This document shows positions 32,515 through 39,022 of a DNA stretch of 64,000 nt, piece after piece. The stretch is from DASXYG01 sp036502625. GTDB taxonomy: Bacteria > Actinomycetota > Actinomycetes > Streptosporangiales > Streptosporangiaceae. The notes below the pieces were generated by a model, which made no database searches, had not been told where the DNA came from, and saw only the letters and a list, made by a program, of their open reading frames with translations. Every line of letters starts with the position of its first letter. Within the stretch, counting starts at the first letter, position 1. Location of the stretch: positions 248,001-312,000 of the forward strand of contig DASXYG010000095.1 in NCBI GenBank assembly GCA_036502625.1, written 5' to 3'. Made by a program: the position numbers and the translations under genes.

Positions 32515-34314
32515 ATGGGGTCTTACTTGGTTGAGCCGGTGGATGGGCTTGGGTTTGGTGGTGCCGAGAAGGCGCGGCGGTATGACACCGATCGGTATCA
32601 CGGGGCCGTGGGGCTGAACTGGTACGACTGCGATCCGACCCTCCAGGGGCTGCTGCGGAGGCGGCTCGGGGAGGACGGGCTCGGCTGGGCGGGGCCGCAT
32701 CTCGGGCGCGTGGGGGCGCTGATGGGCGGGGCGGTCGCGGCGTGGGCCGAGGAGACGGATCGGAATCCGCCGCGGCTGGAGAAGTACGACCGGTGGGGGC
32801 GCGACATCAGCCGCGTCGTCATGCCGCCGTCGTTCGAGGCGTCGCGCGCGGCCCTGGTCGCCGAGGGGTTCGGGGCGCCCGGCTTTCAGAAGGCGGCGCG
32901 CGAGGCCGGCGTGGATACCGCGCCGCTGTCCGCCGCCTGGAACTACCTGCTCTACCAGGCCGACATCGGCATGGGCTGCGCGCTCGGCACGGGCGCGGAG
33001 ATGGTGGTCAACCTGGTCGAGCGGTTCGCGCCCGACGACGTACGCGAACGGGTGCGGGAGATCTTCGCCGCCGGGACCGCCTCGGGCGAGGCCGCGCAGA
33101 TGCTCACCGAGCGCGCCGGCGGCTCGGACCTCGGCGCCATGGAGGCCACCGCCACACGCGACGATGGGGGCACCTCCCGCGGCCGTTCAGGCCGTGGGGG
33201 ACGCTGGCGGCTGAGCGGGTTCAAGTGGTTCGCGTCGAACGCCAACGGGTCGGCGTTCGTGGTGCTGGCCAAGCCGGAGGGCGCGCCGGACGGCGTACGC
33301 GGCGTGGCGCCGTTCCTGGTGCTGTGGGAGCGGCGCGACGGCGGGCGCAATGGCGTGCGCGTACGCCGCCTGAAGGACAAGCTCGGGACGAAGTCGGTCG
33401 CCTCGGCGGAGATCGAGTTCACCGACGCCGAGGCGTTCCTGCTGGCCCCGGCGGACGAGGCGGCGGCCGGCGACGGACGCGGCCTGGGCCGCATGATGGA
33501 GCTGACCAACAGCGCGCGGCTCGGCACCGCGATGATGGGCCTCGGATGCGCGCGCCGCTCCCTGGTCGAGGCGCTGTGCTACACCCGTACGCGCGAGGCG
33601 TTCGGCGCCGCGCTGATCGACCACCCGCTGATGCGCCGCAAGCTCGCCGAGCTGATCGTCGAGGTGGAGGCCGCGCAGGCGCTGGTCTTCGACGCCCAGC
33701 TCGGCACACCGCGGCTGCGCATCGCGCCCGCGCTGGTCAAGCTCCGCGCCGCGCGGCTGGGCGTGGAGGCCGCGAGCGCGGCCATCGAGGCGCACGGCGG
33801 CAACGGCTACATCGAGCAGTGGCCGGTCGCCCGCATCCTCCGCGACGCCCAGGTCAACCCGGTCTGGGAGGGCGGCGACAACATCCTGTGCCTGGACGTG
33901 CGCCGCGCCATGCGCAAGGAGGACGCGCACGAACCGCTGCTGGACCGCATGACGGCCGCCGTCTCCGAGCCGCCGTCCGGCGACGCCGAGACCGCCGGCC
34001 TCGTCCGCGGCCGGATCACCGACCTGCGCGCGGCCATCGAGGCGTGGCGCGGCCTCGACGGCGAGGTCGCGGAGGCCAGGCTGTTCCCGCTCGCGCAGTT
34101 CATGGCCGACGTCTACGCCGCGTCCCTGCTGGTCGAGCAGGCGGCATGGGAGGAGCGCGCGTACGGCGGCGACCGCAAGGCCCTGGTCGCCCGCCTCTAC
34201 GCGCGCGCCCACCTGGCGCCGGCCGACCCGCTGCGCGGCATCACCGGCCCGGCCGAGGACCTCGCGCGCTTCAAGGACCTCGCCGACGGCGCGCTCGTCG
34301 ACCCCCGCAAGTAG
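32515..34314 (+). CDS. AidB-like acyl-CoA dehydrogenase family protein
   Basis: A 599-residue flavoprotein, longer than a standard ACAD (about 380-400). An N-terminal helical extension (NWYDCDPTLQGLLRRRLGEDG) is as in AidB. FAD/substrate motifs include AAQMLTERAGGSDLGAMEATA, FKWFASNANGSAFVVLAKPEG and YTRTREAFGAALIDHPLMRRKLAEL. The tail has IEAHGGNGYIEQWPVARILRDAQVNPVWEGGDNILCLDVRRA, the typical AidB/ACAD-9 end. E. coli AidB belongs to the adaptive alkylation response and binds DNA; whether this homologue does is unknown. ATG 32515 is set by homology to the family start. It is divergent from the toxin-like gene and ends at a strong hairpin. Confidence 0.9.
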   Translation: MGSYLVEPVDGLGFGGAEKARRYDTDRYHGAVGLNWYDCDPTLQGLLRRRLGEDGLGWAGPHLGRVGALMGGAVAAWAEETDRNPPRLEKYDRWGRDISRVVMPPSFEASRAALVAEGFGAPGFQKAAREAGVDTAPLSAAWNYLLYQADIGMGCALGTGAEMVVNLVERFAPDDVRERVREIFAAGTASGEAAQMLTERAGGSDLGAMEATATRDDGGTSRGRSGRGGRWRLSGFKWFASNANGSAFVVLAKPEGAPDGVRGVAPFLVLWERRDGGRNGVRVRRLKDKLGTKSVASAEIEFTDAEAFLLAPADEAAAGDGRGLGRMMELTNSARLGTAMMGLGCARRSLVEALCYTRTREAFGAALIDHPLMRRKLAELIVEVEAAQALVFDAQLGTPRLRIAPALVKLRAARLGVEAASAAIEAHGGNGYIEQWPVARILRDAQVNPVWEGGDNILCLDVRRAMRKEDAHEPLLDRMTAAVSEPPSGDAETAGLVRGRITDLRAAIEAWRGLDGEVAEARLFPLAQFMADVYAASLLVEQAAWEERAYGGDRKALVARLYARAHLAPADPLRGITGPAEDLARFKDLADGALVDPRK

Positions 34315-34330
34315 CCGATCCGCAGGCGGA

Positions 34331-34364
34331 CCCCCGCGGACCCCGGTCCGCGGGGGTTCGTTCT
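34331..34364 (+). terminator. Intrinsic terminator after the AidB-like gene
   Basis: CCCCCGCGGAC-CCCG-GTCCGCGGGGG is a perfect 11-bp stem with a 4-nt loop (34331-34356), followed by TTCGTTCT. It begins 17 bp after the stop and directly precedes the TetR operator region. Confidence 0.8.
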
Positions 34365-34373
34365 GGCCGCTAG

Positions 34374-34409
34374 GTGTACGCCGTAGACCGCAAGGTGTAC
34401 GGTGTAGAC
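34374..34409. promoter_or_regulatory. Tandem 15-bp operator overlapping the TetR start
   Basis: Two copies of GTGTAC-N3-GTAGAC (34374-34388 and 34395-34409) are spaced 21 bp apart, two helical turns. Each copy is itself an imperfect inverted repeat. The second copy ends at the base before the ATG, and no ribosome site is present, so the mRNA is probably leaderless. This is a convincing autoregulatory TetR operator. Confidence 0.72.
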
Positions 34410-34991
34410 ATGGCACGGCAATCCAGTGTGGACCGGATCGCGGACGCCGCCCTGGCGATCCTGGTCTCCGAGGGCGCGGACGCGGTGACGATGCGGCGGG
34501 TCGCGGCGGAGGCGGGCGTCACCGCCATGGCGACGTACAAGCACTTCGCCAACCGCGACGCCCTCCTGCGCGCGGTAGCCGAGGTCGGCTACCAGGAGGT
34601 CGCCCGTACGTGGGACCGGCGTACGGGCGGGGCCGGCTTCGAGGCGCGGCTCCTGCGGCTCAGCGACGACCTGCTCGACTTCGCCCTCGGCAAGCCGCAC
34701 CTCTACACGTTCCTCATCACCGACCGCAGGCCGGCCGCGAACCGCTTCCCCGAGGACTTCCGCGCGGGCGCCTCGCCGGCGTTCACCCCGGTCGTGGAGG
34801 TCATGGAGCAGGGCGTACGCGAGGGCGCGCTGCGCGACGACGACCCGCTCGAAATGGCCCTCGTGCTGACCTCGCTCGGCCAGGGCCTCATCCAGATGTA
34901 CACGAGCGGCCGGGTCGCGCTGCCGGAGAAGGCGTTCCGCGACCTGTTCCGGCGCACCGTCACGCGCGCGCTCGACGGCCTGCGCGCCTAG
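34410..34991 (+). CDS. TetR/AcrR-family repressor
   Basis: A 193-residue regulator with the N-terminal TetR HTH (DRIADAALAILVSEGADAVTMRRVAAEAGVTAMATYKHFANRDALLRAV) and an alpha-helical ligand domain containing EMALVLTSLGQGLIQMYTSGRV. ATG 34410 lies directly after the tandem repeat. The alpha/beta hydrolase gene starts 17 bp downstream and is presumably its target. Ligand unknown. Confidence 0.93.
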   Translation: MARQSSVDRIADAALAILVSEGADAVTMRRVAAEAGVTAMATYKHFANRDALLRAVAEVGYQEVARTWDRRTGGAGFEARLLRLSDDLLDFALGKPHLYTFLITDRRPAANRFPEDFRAGASPAFTPVVEVMEQGVREGALRDDDPLEMALVLTSLGQGLIQMYTSGRVALPEKAFRDLFRRTVTRALDGLRA

Positions 34992-35008
34992 GCGATCGGA
35001 GCCCCCCA

Positions 35009-36175
35009 ATGGCATCGACGGACGACGAGCCGCGACGGCGCTGGCCCCGCGTCACCGCCTGGACGGCCGCCGCGCTCGTGGTCGTGCTGGCCGCCGGAAT
35101 GCTCGGCCTGAGCTGGTACTTCAGCGGCATCGGCATCGTGCCGGACCACCCCGCCGCGGGCCCGGCCGACTACGTGATCTCCACCGGCGCGCGGACGGTC
35201 ACGCTCACCTCGTCGCCGAACACCCTCCAGCCCGGCGAGCACGGCCTGGCCTGGGAGGGCGGCGCCGCCATGGTGGGCGGCGTCGTGGCGCGCGGGCCCG
35301 GCCGCGTCGAACGCCGGCTCGTACGGGGCACCGCGCCGCTGCCGGGCACCCGCGTCGGCCTGGCCTGGAACTACCCCGGCGACCCGCGCCCGCTGCTCGA
35401 CACGCGGATCTCCACGGTGAACGTGGCGACCGAGCTCGGTCCGGCGCCCGCGTGGTACCTGCCGCCGCCCGCGCACGCACCGAGGGCGCGCAGGTCCACG
35501 TGGGTGATCGGGGTGCACGGGCAGAACGGCGCCCCCGGCTCGATCCTTCCGGCCGTCCTGCCCATGCACCGGCTCGGGCTGCCCGCCCTGGTGATCACGT
35601 ACCGCAACGACATCGGCGCGCCCGCCTCCCCGGACGGCCTCATGCACCTCGGCGACACCGAATGGCGCGACCTCGACGCGGCCGTGCGCACGGCGCGGCG
35701 CATGGGCGCGAAGCGGGTCGTCCTGGCGGGCGGCTCGATGGGCGCGGCCACGATCTTCCAGTGGCTGCGGCACTCGTCGCAGACCGGCGCCGCGGCCGGG
35801 ATCGTCGACGACGCGGGCGAGATCGACTGGCAGACGGTCATCGACTACCAGGCGGGCCAGTACCACGCGCCGCCCGGCTCCGGATGGCTGGTCGCGCGCA
35901 TCATCGAGATGCGCACCGGCATGGACGTCGACGGCATGCGGATCCTCCGCCACCCGCCCGCGGCGCGCCCCCCGATGCTGGTCTTCCACGGCACCGCCGA
36001 CAAGGAGGTGCCCGTACGGGAGTCGCGCGACCTCGCCGCCGCCGGGCCCCGCCTGCACTGGGACATCACGTACGACGAGTTCCCCGGAGCGGGCCACACC
36101 CAGTCGTGGAACCTGGATCCGGCCCGCTACGACGCCGCCGTCACCGCGTTCGCGCGCGGTGTGCTCAGCCGCTGA
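35009..36175 (+). CDS. Membrane-anchored alpha/beta hydrolase
   Basis: A 388-residue protein with a charged N-terminus and one TM segment (AWTAAALVVVLAAGMLGLSWYF, about 13-34), so the catalytic domain faces outside. The alpha/beta-hydrolase fold is shown by the oxyanion region VIGVHGQNGAPGS, the nucleophile elbow LAGGSMGAATIF (Ser in GGSMG), an acidic residue near FHGTADKEVPV and the catalytic His in GAGHTQSW. It probably hydrolyses an ester or peptide-like compound at the cell surface. It is cotranscribed with the TetR gene 17 bp upstream. The last 11 bp overlap the convergent carotenoid oxygenase gene. Confidence 0.88.
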   Translation: MASTDDEPRRRWPRVTAWTAAALVVVLAAGMLGLSWYFSGIGIVPDHPAAGPADYVISTGARTVTLTSSPNTLQPGEHGLAWEGGAAMVGGVVARGPGRVERRLVRGTAPLPGTRVGLAWNYPGDPRPLLDTRISTVNVATELGPAPAWYLPPPAHAPRARRSTWVIGVHGQNGAPGSILPAVLPMHRLGLPALVITYRNDIGAPASPDGLMHLGDTEWRDLDAAVRTARRMGAKRVVLAGGSMGAATIFQWLRHSSQTGAAAGIVDDAGEIDWQTVIDYQAGQYHAPPGSGWLVARIIEMRTGMDVDGMRILRHPPAARPPMLVFHGTADKEVPVRESRDLAAAGPRLHWDITYDEFPGAGHTQSWNLDPARYDAAVTAFARGVLSR

Positions 36176-37517
36176 CCGGGTCGGCCATCCAGTTGCCGTG
36201 GAACCCCGACGGCACCCGGCGCGGCAGGTGCACGGCGGCCTGGAACGTGAGGTCCTTGGCGTCGAGGACCAGGAGGTCCGAGCCGCCGTCGCCGTTGCCC
36301 GCGATGGACAGCAGCCAGCCCTCGTCCTCGGCGCGCGCGTCCGCGGCGGGCACGAACACCGCCTCGCCGGGGTCGCGGTGCTCGCCGATGGCGTACTCCG
36401 TGGCGCTCAGGCCGTCGCCGCCGGTGTCGTACTTGAGGATCGCGCCGCCGGTCACCGCGTACAGGTAGCGGCTCGCGCGGCCGATGCGGGCGTCGTTGAG
36501 CGTCGGGAACTCCGCGTCGCGGTCGTCGAGCGGCGCCTCGGTGCGGCGGCCGGACGCGGGGTCGAGCGTCCAGCGGTGCAGCCGGGCGCCGAGGTTGGCG
36601 GCCGCGTCGGCCACCGGGTCGGGGGTGCCGCCGATCGAGGACCAGATGCCGTTGATGGCGTCGCGGGTGTAGCGCATGGCGTCGAGGACCACACGGCCCT
36701 CGGCGTCCTCGTGCGCGTTGCCGACGTGGAAGACGTACGCCGGGTCGACGTCGAACCAGGTCACCTGCCCGGCGCGCGGACCGGTGTGCGGCATGACGCC
36801 GACGCGGGCGCCGTAGTCGTCGTCCCAGCGGTACGGCAGGCCGGCGCCGCCGAGTGCGAGGTCGAACACCATCGGGAGGTCGAGCCACACGGCGTTGTGC
36901 TCGGTGATCGCGAAGTCGTGCATCATCGTCGGCCCCGGCACGGCGACCTCGTACGACTCGGCGAGCTCGCCCGCGGCCGTCAGCCGGTGGTACGTCAGGT
37001 ACGGCGGGAACGGGCTGTAGCCGAAGAAGTGCAGGTCGCCGGTGACCGGGTCCTCCTTGGGGTGCGCGGTCATCGCCGTGGTGAGCCGCCCCGCGAAGTC
37101 GACCGCGCCCACCGTGGCCAGCTCCGGGGTCACCTCGTACGGCAGGCCCGCCTCGCACAGCGCGAGGATCCGCTCGCCCTGCCGGATGACGTGCGTGTTC
37201 GCCGGGTTGGCCGCCAGGTCGAGGACGCCCTCGGGGCTGACGTACGGATCGCCGGCCAGTTCGCGGGTGCGCACCCAGCGGTTGCGGTACCACTCGGCGC
37301 GGCCGTCGCGCAGCCGCACGCCGTGCAGCATGCCGTGGCCGGTGAACCAGTGGCCGGAGTCCTCCCCGGGCAGCGGGTTCGGGCCGTTGCGCAGGTAGCG
37401 GCCGGTCAGCTCGGCGGGCAGCGCGCCGGTGACCTCCAGGTCGAATGCCTCGATCTCGTCGGGCACGGGCGCCATGTGCCCGTCGAGGTAGAGCGGCCGC
37501 GTGGCGTTCTCGGTCAT
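36165..37517 (-). CDS. Carotenoid oxygenase family protein (RPE65/CCD type)
   Basis: A 450-residue non-haem iron dioxygenase that cleaves double bonds in carotenoids, apocarotenoids or stilbenoids. The N-terminus GALPAELTGRYLRNGPNPLPGEDSGHWFTGHGMLHGVRL is diagnostic. The four iron-binding His are expected in MMHDFAITEHNAVW, VFHVGNAHE and FHGNWMADPV plus one near FGYSPFPPYLTY; at least three are clearly seen. ATG 37517 follows AAGGGACGGGAG. The PadR gene is divergent, with palindromic repeats between. No carotenoid synthesis genes are in the window, so the substrate is unknown and could be a plant-derived phenylpropanoid. Confidence 0.92.
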   Translation of the reverse strand: MTENATRPLYLDGHMAPVPDEIEAFDLEVTGALPAELTGRYLRNGPNPLPGEDSGHWFTGHGMLHGVRLRDGRAEWYRNRWVRTRELAGDPYVSPEGVLDLAANPANTHVIRQGERILALCEAGLPYEVTPELATVGAVDFAGRLTTAMTAHPKEDPVTGDLHFFGYSPFPPYLTYHRLTAAGELAESYEVAVPGPTMMHDFAITEHNAVWLDLPMVFDLALGGAGLPYRWDDDYGARVGVMPHTGPRAGQVTWFDVDPAYVFHVGNAHEDAEGRVVLDAMRYTRDAINGIWSSIGGTPDPVADAAANLGARLHRWTLDPASGRRTEAPLDDRDAEFPTLNDARIGRASRYLYAVTGGAILKYDTGGDGLSATEYAIGEHRDPGEAVFVPAADARAEDEGWLLSIAGNGDGGSDLLVLDAKDLTFQAAVHLPRRVPSGFHGNWMADPVSG

Positions 37518-37547
37518 GCTCCCGTCCCTTCTGCGACATTTCAGATG

Positions 37548-37586
37548 TGACATGTTGAAGCTAGATCCTTCACATATGACATGTCA
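37548..37586. promoter_or_regulatory. Repeated TGACATGT elements in the carotenoid oxygenase-PadR intergenic region
   Basis: TGACATGT occurs at 37548 and 37577, the second within the perfect palindrome TGACATGTCA (37577-37586). Between them ATGTTGAAG and CTTCACAT form an imperfect dyad. The tract is strikingly AT-rich and sits where both divergent promoters must lie. PadR regulators bind ATGT/ACAT-type dyads, so this is the likely operator. Confidence 0.6.
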
Positions 37587-37610
37587 ATAATGGAAGGTAC
37601 ACTGATCCGC

Positions 37611-38141
37611 ATGAGTCTTCGCCACGGCATCCTCGGCCTGCTGTCCAACCGCCCGGCCAGCGGCTACGACCTGCTCAGCACGTTCCAGGAAACGCTGGCC
37701 AACGTGTGGCCCGCGACGCAGAGCCAGCTCTACGGCGAACTCAACCGGCTCGCGAACGACGGCCTGATCCGGGTCACCTCGACCGGCGCGCGCGGCCGCA
37801 AGGAGTACGAGCTGACCGACGCCGGCGGCGACGAGCTGCACCGCTGGCTGGTCGACGTCGAGCCGAAGCGGGTCAACCGCAACGACATGCTGCTGCGCGT
37901 CTTCTTCCTGGGCCTGCTCACGCGCAAGGAGGCCGTCGCGTACATCGAGAACGAGCGCGCCGTCACCGAGCGCTACCGCGCCGAACTGAAGGCGATCGAG
38001 GACGGCAACGACTGGAGCCAGGGCGACTTCGCGGCCAACGGGCGCATCGCCTTGGAGTGGGGCCTGAGGTACACGGAAATGCAGCGGGAGTGGGCCGACT
38101 GGGCGCTCGACCGGCTCGCCCCGAAGAGGTCCAAGGACTGA
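37611..38141 (+). CDS. PadR-family transcriptional regulator
   Basis: A 176-residue winged-helix regulator of the PadR/Vir type. It opens with MSLRHGILGLLSNRPASGYDL, the usual family start, which together with GGAAGG upstream is why ATG 37611 is preferred over 37581 and 37590. The wing region is NRLANDGLIRVTSTGARGRKEYELTDAGGDEL. The C-terminal half is a helical dimerisation domain (EAVAYIENERAVTERYRAELKAIE). It probably represses the divergent carotenoid oxygenase gene and itself, releasing on a phenolic or terpenoid ligand; this is inference. Confidence 0.92.
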   Translation: MSLRHGILGLLSNRPASGYDLLSTFQETLANVWPATQSQLYGELNRLANDGLIRVTSTGARGRKEYELTDAGGDELHRWLVDVEPKRVNRNDMLLRVFFLGLLTRKEAVAYIENERAVTERYRAELKAIEDGNDWSQGDFAANGRIALEWGLRYTEMQREWADWALDRLAPKRSKD

Positions 38142-38252
38142 CCCGGAGCGCCCGAAGACCCCCTGACCTGCGGTGATCGTTTGTGTCCCGAGCGTGGTCT
38201 CGATTACATTGTCGCTTTTGGGGGTTTCGACGCACCGAACGGGGAGGGACCC

Positions 38253-38828
38253 ATGACCGCCACGACACCGGCCATCGAGCTGGACGCGGGCACCTGGGAG
38301 ATCGACACGGCGCACTCGGAGATCGCGTTCTCCGTACGCCACCTGATGACCACGGTCCGCGGCAGCTTCACCCGGTTCACGGGCCGGATCGAGGTCGCCG
38401 ACGACCCACTGGAGTCGTCCGTGCGCGCGGAGATCGAGATGGCCTCGATCGAGACGCGCAACGCCGAGCGCGACGAGCACGTGCGCTCGTCGGAGATCCT
38501 CGACGTCGCGCACCATCCGGACATGACGTTCACCGCAACGGGGGTGGAGGAGGCCAGGCGGCGGCGCCACGCGGCGCAGCAGAACTACGTCGTGGCCGGC
38601 GAGCTGACCGTACGCGGCGTCACGCGGCCGATCACCTTGCTCACGGAGTACTTCGGCATCTCCGAGGACCCCTGGGGCGGCACCCGCGCCGGGTTCACCG
38701 CCACCGCGACGATCAACCGCAAGGACTTCGGCGTCGAGTTCAACATCCCGCTGACCGGCGACCGCGCCGTGCTCGGCGACGAGATCGACGTCCAACTGGA
38801 GATCCAGGCCGTACGCTCCGGCGACTGA
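38253..38828 (+). CDS. YceI-family lipid-binding-like protein
   Basis: A 191-residue lipocalin-like beta-barrel. Diagnostic tracts are LDAGTWEIDTAHSEIAFSVRHLMTTVRGSF, the mid segment ILDVAHHPDMTFTATGV and DRAVLGDEIDVQLEIQAV at the end. YceI proteins bind isoprenoids or fatty-acid amides. GGGGAGGGA lies 4 bp before ATG 38253, and no signal peptide is seen, so this form is cytosolic. It follows PadR by 111 bp and is convergent with the FAD/Fe-S dehydrogenase. Confidence 0.92.
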   Translation: MTATTPAIELDAGTWEIDTAHSEIAFSVRHLMTTVRGSFTRFTGRIEVADDPLESSVRAEIEMASIETRNAERDEHVRSSEILDVAHHPDMTFTATGVEEARRRRHAAQQNYVVAGELTVRGVTRPITLLTEYFGISEDPWGGTRAGFTATATINRKDFGVEFNIPLTGDRAVLGDEIDVQLEIQAVRSGD

Positions 38829-38877
38829 TCGGTACGCCCGCCCCATCAGGGCGGAAACCGGTATCGGTCACGAGCAC

Positions 38878-38904
38878 GGGGTCCCACCCCCCGGACGGGA
38901 CCCC
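38878..38904 (+). terminator. Hairpin downstream of yceI
   Basis: GGGGTCCC and GGGACCCC form an 8-bp perfect stem with an 11-nt loop, 50 bp after the stop. A second small stem (GTGAA...TTCAC, 38993-39009) with a T-rich loop lies just beyond the convergent gene's stop. Confidence 0.5.
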
Positions 38905-39022
38905 GCGACCGGCGCGGGAAACAAGAGGGAACCTGGATCGGGCGCCGGCCCAATTAGTTTACGGCTGGACCGTTACTTTTCTACCGGGTCCTGTGAAGCG
39001 CTTTTTCACGACCGGATCCCCG

